Assembly (NCBI GenBank): GCA_900543295.1
Contig: UQQY01000021.1
Span: 1-18,865, forward strand
Length of the DNA stretch: 18,865 nt
Direction: 5' to 3'
Source of the DNA: an uncultured Oscillospiraceae bacterium
GTDB taxonomy: Bacteria; Bacillota; Clostridia; Oscillospirales; Ruminococcaceae
Under the pieces are notes generated by a model. The model ran no database searches, was not told the origin of the DNA, and worked only from the letters and a program-made list of their open reading frames with translations. Shown here in pieces: positions 1-7,244 of the stretch; position 1 is the stretch's first letter; the number at the start of each line of letters is the position of its first letter. Made by a program: the position numbers and the translations under genes.

Positions 1-2
1 CC

Positions 3-473
3 ACGCCGTATTTCTGCAAATGGCTCTGTCCGGCAGGCACACTTGGCGGCGCGCTGCCACTGATGGCGCTCAACCCATCCATGCGCGCCCTGGCAGGCTT
101 CCTCTTCAGCTGGAAGTTCGCCATCATGCTCTTGATCCTTCTGGCAGCAATGACGATCTCTCGCCCATTCTGCCGTTATCTCTGTCCGCTGGGCGCATTT
201 TATGCACTGCTTAACAAGGTATCGCTTTTCGGAATGAAGGTAGATAAACACAAATGCGTTTCCTGCGGAAAATGCGCAAAGGCGTGCAAGATGGACGTGG
301 ATGTAACCAAAGCACCCAACCACACCGAATGCATCCGCTGCGGCATGTGCGTCCGTGCCTGCCCCACCAAGGCCGTAAGCTTCCGCTATGGCTTCGGCAA
401 CGGAAAAGAAACAGATCGACCCGCAGAAAAGACAGAAACACCAAAACAAATATCCGATACTGAAAAGGAGTAA
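3..473 (+). CDS. 4Fe-4S binding membrane protein, NapH/YccM-like, 5' end outside window
   Basis: This is the 3' part of a polyferredoxin-type membrane protein; the open frame runs in from the left edge, so the start is not visible. Counting from the first complete codon, two CxxxCP motifs at about residues 5-10 and 57-62 flank a hydrophobic segment (about 39-50). Two cytoplasmic-type 4Fe-4S motifs follow: CVSCGKCAKAC at 85-95 and CIRCGMCVRACP at 110-121. The C-terminal tail is charged and lysine/glutamate rich. The NapH/MauN/RdxA-like families pass electrons through the membrane. The lipoprotein thioredoxin gene starts 5 bp after the stop, so the pair is probably cotranscribed and supplies reducing power to an extracytoplasmic thiol protein; that role is inferred. 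The exact subfamily cannot be set without the N-terminus. Confidence 0.85.
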   Translation, partial: TPYFCKWLCPAGTLGGALPLMALNPSMRALAGFLFSWKFAIMLLILLAAMTISRPFCRYLCPLGAFYALLNKVSLFGMKVDKHKCVSCGKCAKACKMDVDVTKAPNHTECIRCGMCVRACPTKAVSFRYGFGNGKETDRPAEKTETPKQISDTEKE

Positions 474-478
474 ACACT

Positions 479-1441
479 ATGAAAACAACAAGAATTTTAA
501 CAGTATTGACCGCATTCCTGCTGATATTCGGCCTTGCCGCCTGCGGCACGGGCAAAGACAACGGGAAAAGCAACGGAAACAAAAAGGCTGAAATTGCCGA
601 CCTGATGGCAAAGGAGCCGGGTACGAAGGACGAAGCAACCGAGCTTCATCAAAAACTGATGGAGCAGGAAAATGCCATTCTTTCCGAAAACAGCGAGCTC
701 TGGGAGAAAGTATTCCTATCTGCCAATAAAGGTATGGCGATGATTGAGGACGGAGGAAACTACGGCGATTTCCTGCTTAAAACGATCGACGGCGCCAAGA
801 GCCAGTTCAAAGCGGATGAGCTGAAGCTGCTTAACGAAGGTGCCGAACAGATTCGTAAGATTGAGGGAAAGCTGACGGTTCTTGAGCAAAAGTTCCCCGG
901 CTGCGGAAAAAAGCCGTCCGACGGTGATATGAGCGTTCCGGCAGAGAACGGCAAACCGACAGAAAAAGGCGATCTTTTGAAATTCCCCGCATTTGACGGT
1001 AAGGATCTTGACGGAAACGAAGTGAAGAGCAGCACGCTGTTCGCGGGAAACACCGTCACCGTAGTAAACTTCTGGTTTACCACCTGCAGCCCCTGCGTGG
1101 GTGAGCTTGCCGATCTGGAAGCACTGAACAAACAGCTTGCCGAAAAAGGCGGTGCAGTGGTCGGAATCAACTCGTTCACTCTTGACGGAGATAAAACGGC
1201 GATAAGCGATGCAAAGGATATTCTGACAAAGAAGGGCGTATCCTACAAAAACATTTGGTTTGATTCAAAAAGCGAGGCCGGGAAACTCACCTCCGGACTG
1301 TACTCGTATCCAACAACATATGTTGTTGACAAGAACGGTAACATCGTAGGCGATCCGATCACGGGCGCCATCACGGGGAAAAAGCAGTCGGAGAAGCTGA
1401 ACGAGCTTATCGACCAAGCTATTGCAAACAGCAAGGGGTAA
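479..1441 (+). CDS. TlpA/ResA-type thioredoxin-fold lipoprotein
   Basis: Predicted extracytoplasmic thiol-disulfide oxidoreductase anchored by lipid. The N-terminus is a lipoprotein signal: basic start, hydrophobic core, then LAAC with the lipidated Cys at residue 22. Residues about 35-140 form a glutamate/lysine-rich, probably helical region that usual ResA/TlpA proteins (about 140-200 aa) lack. The thioredoxin-like domain covers about 165-320 and has the active-site CSPC at 203-206 in the context WFTTCSPC, plus a YPTTYVVDKNG segment typical of the TlpA cis-Pro region. An AAGGAG-type ribosome site lies 8 bp before the ATG. The upstream gene is a membrane Fe-S protein, which fits an electron relay to this lipoprotein. 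Substrates are unknown. A terminator hairpin follows the stop. Confidence 0.9.
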   Translation: MKTTRILTVLTAFLLIFGLAACGTGKDNGKSNGNKKAEIADLMAKEPGTKDEATELHQKLMEQENAILSENSELWEKVFLSANKGMAMIEDGGNYGDFLLKTIDGAKSQFKADELKLLNEGAEQIRKIEGKLTVLEQKFPGCGKKPSDGDMSVPAENGKPTEKGDLLKFPAFDGKDLDGNEVKSSTLFAGNTVTVVNFWFTTCSPCVGELADLEALNKQLAEKGGAVVGINSFTLDGDKTAISDAKDILTKKGVSYKNIWFDSKSEAGKLTSGLYSYPTTYVVDKNGNIVGDPITGAITGKKQSEKLNELIDQAIANSKG

Positions 1442-1466
1442 GTCGGCTGAATACCCGCTTATATAT

Positions 1467-1504
1467 GCCCTCTGCGGATTTTTCCGCGGAGGGCTGTATT
1501 TTTC
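1467..1504 (+). terminator. Rho-independent terminator after the thioredoxin lipoprotein
   Basis: A 12-bp stem (1467-1478 with 1483-1494, one G-U pair) and a TTTT loop are followed by a T-rich tract at 1499-1504. It ends the redox lipoprotein transcript 25 bp after the stop codon. Confidence 0.85.
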
Positions 1505-1988
1505 CTCTTTCGGATCCGATTCAGACGCCAAAGCAAGGCCCGACCGGAAACAGGTGACAGATTCAACCGAAGTCAATCTGGTCGTGCAGCGGCAGTCCTG
1601 TCCGATTTCGGATTTGCACGGCGGAGATACTGCATCATATGATTTACGGCGAACCGCCTCTCAGCATGATAACGGAAGCTGCCAAAGGACAAAGGCAGCC
1701 GGCGGAACATGAGCCGTAAAGTGCTCGTCCGGACAATGCCGTTATGTACGCCTTCTCCGTTATCCCAAGGTCTGAGCTTAATCAATTTGATGTGTTGAAG
1801 GACGAAACATTCGTCGGAGTAAAGTATACTGCGAAACGAACCCATCCGAACGGCTTTGAACATATGCTGGCTGTAATGGAGCAAGCAGTCGTGACTCCGG
1901 TAACAAATTACTTACTAAGCACATCTCCATACTGGATATGGCGATGTCGCATATGATTCCTTGCCGGGATTGCTAAAATGCACTCAAG
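1505..1988. other. Gene-poor stretch, no recognisable gene
   Basis: About 480 bp without a convincing gene. Short open frames exist on both strands (plus 1744-1956, minus 1573-1884), but none has a good ribosome site or a sequence I recognise. The plus frame around 1744-1900 reads like soluble protein and then loses coherence, so decayed coding sequence is possible. It adjoins the truncated acetyltransferase remnant. Confidence 0.4.
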
Positions 1989-2273
1989 CTAAAGAGATTC
2001 CGAACTTGCCGCACGATCTGTCTTTATGGACATCCTGGATACACCGCCAACCTTTCTGCCATCATACAGAATCCGATATGTCTCGCTGTCGGGTGCATCA
2101 ATGCTTTGCTCAATCGTTGCACGGGAAATGATTTCGCCGTCCTCCTCAAAATGATCGTCCCGCAGCCCGAATTCTTCAATCACACCATACTTGAAAGACT
2201 CCTGATTATCAAAAATGAACTGCTCACGATCTTCCGCTTCCAGCGGGGCAAGGGTTACTTTTGTGTTTTTCAT
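1989..2273 (-). pseudogene. Truncated GNAT-family N-acetyltransferase remnant
   Basis: The ATG at 2273 has a strong GGAGGG ribosome site just upstream. The 94-residue product opens like small Firmicutes GNAT acetyltransferases: an initial strand, then LAPLEAEDREQFIFDNQESF, then RDDHFEEDGEIISR and ETYRILYDGRKVGGV. After the GGV, where family members continue into the acetyl-CoA binding strands and the helix with R/QxxGxG/A, the frame turns into unrelated residues and stops. The acetyl-CoA site is therefore missing, and intact relatives are about 140-150 aa. I see no C-terminal half downstream in any minus frame, so this looks like a deletion or rearrangement endpoint rather than a simple point frameshift. 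A short functional protein is possible but unlikely. Confidence 0.65.
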
Positions 2274-2284
2274 AATTCCCTCCG

Positions 2285-2322
2285 AAAAATAAAAATACCC
2301 GGTCATTACAAAGTAATAACCG
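2285..2322 (-). terminator. Rho-independent terminator downstream of the tRNA cluster
   Basis: Read on the minus strand, a 10-bp stem (2322-2313 with 2309-2300, one U-G pair) with a 3-nt loop is followed by a strong T-rich tract. It lies between the tRNA cluster and the acetyltransferase remnant, 12 bp before the remnant's ATG. Confidence 0.85.
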
Positions 2323-2336
2323 AGCGCACTCGACAC

Positions 2337-2415
2337 CTAATCCGGTATGCGGCCTGCAAGGCTTGCACCTTACGATCCCCGAGCGTTACGACGCTCTACC
2401 TCCGGTGACATAAAT
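2337..2415. other. Palindrome-rich non-coding segment of unknown role
   Basis: It contains the near-perfect palindrome TGCAAGGCTTGCA (about 2354-2366), a six-bp stem GAGCGT/ACGCTC with a TACG loop, and two TCCGGT repeats near its ends. It lies in the 3' trailer of the tRNA transcript between two hairpins. I could not fold it into a tRNA cloverleaf with an anticodon arm. Confidence 0.35.
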
Positions 2416-2418
2416 ATG

Positions 2419-2457
2419 AATCAGCCGAGTCCCGGAATAACCGGGATCCGGCTGACT
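2419..2457 (-). terminator. Stable hairpin just after tRNA-Gln
   Basis: Two stacked stems: 2419-2427 with 2449-2457 (one mismatched-type pair) and 2430-2435 with 2441-2446, loop AATAA. It starts 3 nt after the CCA of tRNA-Gln on the minus strand. The T-tract after it is weak, so it may be a processing or stability element, with true termination at 2285-2322. Confidence 0.5.
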
Positions 2458-2460
2458 GTT

Positions 2461-2536
2461 TGGTTGGGGTAGCTGGATTCGAACCAGCGGAATGCAGGAG
2501 TCAAAGTCCTGTGCCTTACCGCTTGGCGATACCCCA
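2461..2536 (-). tRNA. tRNA-Gln(TTG)
   Basis: Reverse complement folds as a 76-nt tRNA: acceptor TGGGGTA/TACCCCA, discriminator A and encoded CCA (2463-2461). The anticodon loop CTTTGAC gives anticodon TTG at 2504-2502, and the T-arm has GGTTCGAATCC. It is the last gene of the cluster. Confidence 0.95.
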
Positions 2537-2546
2537 TTAAACATAG

Positions 2547-2624
2547 TGGGGTGGATAATGAGACTCGAACTCACGGCCTCCAGAGTCACAATCTGGCGCT
2601 CTAACCAACTGAGCTATATCCACC
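2547..2624 (-). tRNA. tRNA-His(GTG)
   Basis: Acceptor GTGGATA/TATCCAC, extra G at -1 (position 2624) opposite C73 as expected for tRNA-His, encoded CCA (2549-2547), and anticodon GTG at 2589-2587. Confidence 0.95.
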
Positions 2625-2634
2625 ATATGAAAAT

Positions 2635-2711
2635 TGGCACGCCCAACAGGATTCGAACCTGTGGCCTACTGCTTAGAAGGCAGTTGCTCTATCCAGCTGA
2701 GCTATGGGCGC
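2635..2711 (-). tRNA. tRNA-Arg(TCT)
   Basis: Acceptor GCGCCCA pairs with TGGGCGT (one G-U pair), discriminator G, encoded CCA (2637-2635). The anticodon loop CTTCTAA gives TCT at 2677-2675, and the T-loop is GGTTCGAATCC. Confidence 0.95.
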
Positions 2712-2761
2712 ACATAAAGGAGCATCGCCGCACGGCAAGTCCAAAACCTGTCGCTGCAAAA

Positions 2762-2835
<74 letters not shown>

Positions 2836-2867
2836 AAAAATCAGTCGCTTCATCAGCGACGAGACAT

Positions 2868-2896
2868 AGTATATCAAATTTCTGGTTTTGTGTCAA
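2868..2896 (-). promoter_or_regulatory. Promoter of the tRNA cluster
   Basis: On the minus strand TTGACA (2896-2891), a 17-bp spacer and TATACT (2873-2868). This near-perfect vegetative promoter lies 33 bp before tRNA-Gly, which fits a highly expressed stable-RNA operon. Confidence 0.85.
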
Positions 2897-2943
2897 CCCC
2901 TTTTTTCAAAAGCAAAGCATTTTCTCTTGCAGAGCAAAAGGAA

Positions 2944-2972
2944 TTGAAAGTAAAGATGCAATATGATATAAT
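2944..2972 (+). promoter_or_regulatory. Promoter of galU
   Basis: TTGAAA (2944-2949), 17-bp spacer, TATAAT (2967-2972). It diverges from the tRNA promoter and leaves a leader of about 130 nt before the galU ATG. The leader contains short inverted repeats near 3026-3040 but no riboswitch that I recognise. Confidence 0.75.
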
Positions 2973-3109
2973 ATAAACGCTTTAATATATGAGCTGCATC
3001 CAGACAGCAGAACGATGCCGCAGAATTTCTGAAATCTCAGGCAGCGTATGAAAAACGACCTGCCTTGATGGCAATATAAAAGTAAAAAGAAACGGAATGG
3101 TGATTCTGA

Positions 3110-3974
3110 ATGAAAGTACGTAAGGCGATTATTCCGGCAGCAGGGCTTGGCACCCGCGTGCTGCCCGCAACCAAGGCAATGCCGAAGGAAATGCTTCCGA
3201 TTGTCGATAAACCGGCAATTCAGTACATCGTCGAAGAGGCGGTGAAAAGTGGAATTGAGGACATCTGTATCATTACAAGCCGCGGAAAAGGCATCATGGA
3301 GGATCATTTCGATCGCGCTGGAGGAACGCTTGCTTGCGGCCGGTAAGCAGGCAATGTACGACGAGATGGTGAGCATCGCCAGTCTCGCCAACATTACGTT
3401 TATCCGCCAGAAGGAGACCAAAGGCTTGGGTCATGCGGTCTATTGTGCGCGTTCTTTTGTTGGGGACGAGCCGTTTGCCGTTTTGTACGGCGACGATGTT
3501 ATTATCGGCGAGGATCCGGTTTGCGTCCAGTTGATTCGCGCATATGAAGAGTATGGGCTCGGCTGCGTTGGCATAAAAGAGGTCGCCATGCAGGATATTT
3601 TCAAATATTCCTCAATGAAGACGGAGGCCCTTCACGATAACCTGTATCGGGTAACGGACATGATTGAAAAGCCGAAAAAGGAAAGCGAGGTCTTTTCGCT
3701 GTTCTCTATTCTCGGGCGCTGCGTGCTGCCGCCTAAAATTTTTGGCATTCTTGAAACGCTTCCGAAAGGCGCCGGCGGCGAATATCAGCTTACCGATGCA
3801 ATGAAAATCCTTGCGCGCGAAGAGGGAATGATCGGCGTGGATTTTGTCGGTACGCGTTACGATATGGGCAATAAGCTCGGTGTGCTGAAAGCGATCGTTG
3901 AGGTCGGTTTAAAGCATCCGGAGGTTGGCGAAAGCTTTAAAGTGTATCTTTCTGAAATTGCAAAAACGCTTTAA
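3110..3974 (+). pseudogene. galU: UTP-glucose-1-phosphate uridylyltransferase, frameshifted
   Basis: GalU makes UDP-glucose from UTP and glucose-1-phosphate in the cytoplasm, for envelope polysaccharides and galactose use. The first frame (from ATG 3110, weak ribosome site) has the nucleotidyltransferase signature GLGTRVLPATKAMPKEM at about residues 12-28 and runs through EDHFDR to 3316. The protein resumes one base later in another frame at 3318 with LEERL and continues normally (KGLGHAV, LYGDDVI, VTDMIEKP, EYQLTDA) to the stop at 3974. Left alone, the first frame stops at 3344-3346. Relatives have three residues between the DR and LE of this helix. Here one base remains of nine, so eight are missing, giving about 290 residues when restored, the normal GalU length. 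The gene is otherwise well conserved, so the break is recent or a sequence error. Confidence 0.88.
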
Positions 3975-3993
3975 ACGGTTGTATCATATGCGG

Positions 3994-4029
3994 AAAAACC
4001 GCCGTCTGACATTTTTCAGACGGCGGTTT
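3994..4029 (-). terminator. Terminator between galU and lacZ (convergent genes)
   Basis: A perfect 14-bp stem (3996-4009 with 4016-4029) with a 6-nt loop. The minus-strand reading is followed by a TTTTT run, so it suits lacZ best; the plus strand has a looser T-rich tail and may also stop galU. Confidence 0.85.
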
Positions 4030-4070
4030 GCTATATCTGTTGTTTTGGCGTCAGAATTCGGAGAAGTCCT

Positions 4071-7028
4071 TTACTCCTTTTCCGGAATCAGAACAAAATG
4101 CATCCGAAATTCCGTTTCATTCATGCGGTATTTTTCCGGCAGTTCCGGACCGCAGCTGTTGGAACCGGCGCCGCTCATGGCATAGTCGAGCGTCAGCACA
4201 GTCTTTCCGGCTGGAACAAGCTCGCAGTTGTGCGCGGCGCGCTCCAGCTCTTCACGGGTATACGGGGAGACGTTGAAGCTGAACGGCTTATCGGAAACCG
4301 CTGTCAGAGAAACGATACCGTCAGAAAGCGCCGCATACTCCGCTGCATAGTGCGAGCCGTTTTCCTGCGGGAAGATATAGTCTTCATGCATCTCGCACAC
4401 CTTTGCTTCGAAACGATCCCGATAGGAACCGGTGTGTTTATCGATATAACTTTCCTGCGGACCGTAGGCGAAGTAGGTGCAGTGTGAAAACGAGCTGTCG
4501 AGCAGAAAACGCAGGCCAAAGCGGGGAAGCCATGAAACGGTGCCGCGCTTTTTTACATCCGCTTCAACCGAGACGGCGCCGCTGTTGTAAACCGTCCAAA
4601 CGGTTTCTGCTTCCGCAAGGTTGGCGCGTGAAATCACGCAGAAGGACATAGGGCAGAAAATCCGAATGCCTTCGGAAAAACGCTCCGTGCGGATTGGATA
4701 GGTATAGGGGAGGACGCGGTCAAAGCCCTCTTCCTTCCAGCGCGCCTTGATATTGCGGTCGTTGTCTGTGGGCGCACGGTAGAAGTCATAGCATGCCGGC
4801 GTGTCAAACAAAACGGATCCTTCGTATTCCATATAGGAGAGCGTGCCCGCCTCCTTGCAGAAGCGATAGGTAAAGGTCCCGCCCTTGAGCGTAACCTGCT
4901 CGCAGTCTTCTTCAAGCTGAATGGTTTTGCCGTCCTGCGCAAAGCAGAGAGCCGCTTTCTCCGTAGAGCAGTCGAACTGTTCAAAGCCCAGCTCATGCCC
5001 AGCGCCCACCAGCTCGGCCGCATGCTTTGCATGCATGGTGAATTTCAGATAGACGCGCGCGCCTTTTATCTCAGGCAGCTCAAAAGGAAGCGGAACCGTT
5101 TCGCCGGGCGCGGCGTGAATCGTTTCAATTGTTCCGGAGTCTATGACCATACCGTCGCGCTTTAACTCCCATTTTAGGTACAGCGCATCGGCAAGATCGG
5201 TAAAGCAAAGCTTGTTTTCAATATAAAATGCATCGTCTTTTTTCTGTATATGCGCCGGACGCGCCGCGTTTTTAAGCTCCAGCAGTCCTGTGTGCGGCGT
5301 TCTGTCCGGATAGACAAGTCCGTCCATGCAGAAATTTCCATCGTGCGGAAATTCGCCGAAATCTCCTCCGTAGCCATAGAATTTTTTCCCGTTTTTCTCG
5401 CCGAGCAAAACCGAGTGGTCGCACCATTCCCATACAAACGCACCGCAGAAATCGTCATGGCTGTAAATCAGGTCGTAATATTCGTCAATACTGCCGGGGC
5501 CGTTTCCCATAGCGTGGCAGAATTCGCACAGAATCAGCGGACGGCTTTCCTTTTCCCGGCGGAAAAAGGCGTCGATCCATTCAAAAGAAGGATACATGAC
5601 GCTTTCAAAATCAATGCCTTCAAAAGTTTCGGTAGCCTCCGTCTCTTTTGGCGGATTGGTGGATTCATAGTGAATCGGGCGGGTGGAATCCATTTCCCTG
5701 ATCCGTTTAATACCCTGCTTAAAGCAGCAGCCAAAGCCGCTTTCGTTGCCAAGCGACCAGATCACCACGCTCGGACGGTTTATATCGCGGGAGACAAGCC
5801 GTTCCAAACGGTCAACCACCGTAAGCTCCCAGTCCGGATTGTCGGAGAGCTGCGCATAGCCGTATGCATCGTATTCCGCAGTTGTGTTGACCTGACCGTG
5901 CGCCTCAATGTCGCATTCATCGATGACGTAAAAGCCATACCGGTCGCAAAGCTGATAGAATTCCGGACAATTTGGATAGTGCGAGGTGCGGATTGCATTG
6001 ATGTTGTGTTCCTTCATCGTCTGCATGTCATGCCGAATTTGCTCTATCGAGGCGACATATCCGGTTTCCGCATAACTGTCGTGCCGGTTTATCCCCTTGA
6101 ATTTCACCTTTTTGCCGTTGAGCCATACAATTTTGTCCCTGACTGTGATTTCCCTGATGCCGACAAATTCCGTTATCCGTTCGTCTTCCGTATCGATCGT
6201 CAGCCGGTAGAGGTAGGGCGTCTCCGCATTCCAAAGCCTTGCGTTTTCCACGTCAAAGCTAATGCTTTCGCCGGTAAGTTCCGCCTCATGCAGCACACGT
6301 CCTTCCGCGTCGGCAAAAGAAATGCGTTTTAACAGGTTTTCTTTGCCGTCGTCAAATAAAACGGCAACCATCGCGCCCTGTTCAGTCAGAAGCGTTTTGA
6401 CGCGATAATCCCGGATATGCTTAGCCGGACGGGTGAGCAGGTATACGTCGCGGAAAATACCCGTCATGCGCAGCTTATCCTGATCCTCGAAATAGGTGCC
6501 GTCGCACCACTTTAACACCACGACGGAAAGTTCGTTTTCCCCGTCCTTTACATAAGCGGTAACGTCGTATTCCGCGGTGGAGTGTGAAACCTGGCTGTAG
6601 CCGGCAAACTGACCGTTTATATAGACATAATGACAGGAATCGACGCCTTCAAAATTCAGAAAATACCGCTCGTTATTCCGCTTGTGCAGAGCAAAGATCC
6701 GGCGATAAAGGCCGCAGGGATTTCTTTTCGGGACATACGGCGGGTTAAAGGGAATCGGGTACTGTACGTTTGTATACTGATGCGCGTCGTAGCCCTTCAT
6801 CTGCCAGTTCGACGGCACTTCGATCGTATTGAAGCTGTCCGGCGCCATGGTGAACTGACGGACTGAATCAAAATAGTGAAACTGCCACACGCCATTGAGC
6901 ATCAGCACGCGGCGGTTATCCGTTTTTCCTTCAGCCGGAGTCTTAGGATCACACGGAATGTAGTAGGCGCGATTGGGCATTGTGCCTTTGCGGACCGTTG
7001 TCAGGTCCTCGTAAAACGGGTAAAGCAT
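4071..7028 (-). CDS. lacZ: Beta-galactosidase, glycoside hydrolase family 2
   Basis: Cytoplasmic GH2 beta-galactosidase of about 985 residues (E. coli LacZ is 1023); no signal peptide is visible. I chose the ATG at 7028, preceded by GGAGGAATCAAC, over the in-frame ATG at 7055, which lacks a good ribosome site. The N-terminal jelly-roll domain has VPSNWQMKGYDAHQYTNVQYP-type residues. The TIM barrel carries the acid/base Glu429 in WSLGNESG and the nucleophile Glu502 in ILCEFCHAMGNGPG. A GDFGEFPHDGNFCMDGLV segment follows. The C-terminal beta-sandwich (about 690-985) has RAPTDNDRNIKARW and YGPQESYIDK, hallmarks of the LacZ small-chain fold. No permease or galactose gene is adjacent, so it stands as a single-gene unit with its own promoter and terminator. 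Confidence 0.95.
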   Translation of the reverse strand: MLYPFYEDLTTVRKGTMPNRAYYIPCDPKTPAEGKTDNRRVLMLNGVWQFHYFDSVRQFTMAPDSFNTIEVPSNWQMKGYDAHQYTNVQYPIPFNPPYVPKRNPCGLYRRIFALHKRNNERYFLNFEGVDSCHYVYINGQFAGYSQVSHSTAEYDVTAYVKDGENELSVVVLKWCDGTYFEDQDKLRMTGIFRDVYLLTRPAKHIRDYRVKTLLTEQGAMVAVLFDDGKENLLKRISFADAEGRVLHEAELTGESISFDVENARLWNAETPYLYRLTIDTEDERITEFVGIREITVRDKIVWLNGKKVKFKGINRHDSYAETGYVASIEQIRHDMQTMKEHNINAIRTSHYPNCPEFYQLCDRYGFYVIDECDIEAHGQVNTTAEYDAYGYAQLSDNPDWELTVVDRLERLVSRDINRPSVVIWSLGNESGFGCCFKQGIKRIREMDSTRPIHYESTNPPKETEATETFEGIDFESVMYPSFEWIDAFFRREKESRPLILCEFCHAMGNGPGSIDEYYDLIYSHDDFCGAFVWEWCDHSVLLGEKNGKKFYGYGGDFGEFPHDGNFCMDGLVYPDRTPHTGLLELKNAARPAHIQKKDDAFYIENKLCFTDLADALYLKWELKRDGMVIDSGTIETIHAAPGETVPLPFELPEIKGARVYLKFTMHAKHAAELVGAGHELGFEQFDCSTEKAALCFAQDGKTIQLEEDCEQVTLKGGTFTYRFCKEAGTLSYMEYEGSVLFDTPACYDFYRAPTDNDRNIKARWKEEGFDRVLPYTYPIRTERFSEGIRIFCPMSFCVISRANLAEAETVWTVYNSGAVSVEADVKKRGTVSWLPRFGLRFLLDSSFSHCTYFAYGPQESYIDKHTGSYRDRFEAKVCEMHEDYIFPQENGSHYAAEYAALSDGIVSLTAVSDKPFSFNVSPYTREELERAAHNCELVPAGKTVLTLDYAMSGAGSNSCGPELPEKYRMNETEFRMHFVLIPEKE

Positions 7029-7040
7029 GTTGATTCCTCC

Positions 7041-7104
7041 TGTGTGAAAACACAATTATGATACTTTCGATTATAAAAAAGAAAAGCCGGACTGTCAATC
7101 GAAA
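7041..7104 (-). promoter_or_regulatory. lacZ promoter with inverted repeats
   Basis: Minus-strand TTGACA (7098-7093), 17-bp spacer, TATAAT (7075-7070). A perfect 8-bp inverted repeat TTTCGATT...AATCGAAA (7065-7072 and 7097-7104, centres 32 bp apart) overlaps both hexamers, and a second palindrome TGTGT-GAAA-ACACA lies at 7041-7054 in the leader. Both are candidate operators; the regulator is not in the window. Confidence 0.75.
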
Positions 7105-7178
7105 AAGCAGGGGCGGAAAAGAAATCGTTCTGTTTCGGTAAGGATGCAGAAAAAATGGGGATTCGGGAGGAAAAGGAT

Positions 7179-7207
7179 TTGCTTTAAAGGCACTGGTATG
7201 GTATACT
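7179..7207 (+). promoter_or_regulatory. Promoter of fhs
   Basis: TATACT at 7202-7207 preceded by TG one base earlier (extended -10), with a weaker TTGCTT at 7179-7184 and a 17-bp spacer. Probably drives fhs and the genes after it. Confidence 0.65.
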
Positions 7208-7244
7208 AAAACCAATTGTTGATAGAATATTTGGAGGAGATCAA

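Noticed and set aside
2973..3109. Possible riboswitch in the galU leader
   Set aside because: Only short self-complementary pieces are visible and no known riboswitch core was recognised.
5250..6332. 360-residue open frame on the plus strand
   Set aside because: It lies wholly inside lacZ on the opposite strand, has no ribosome site and reads as the antisense of conserved GH2 sequence.
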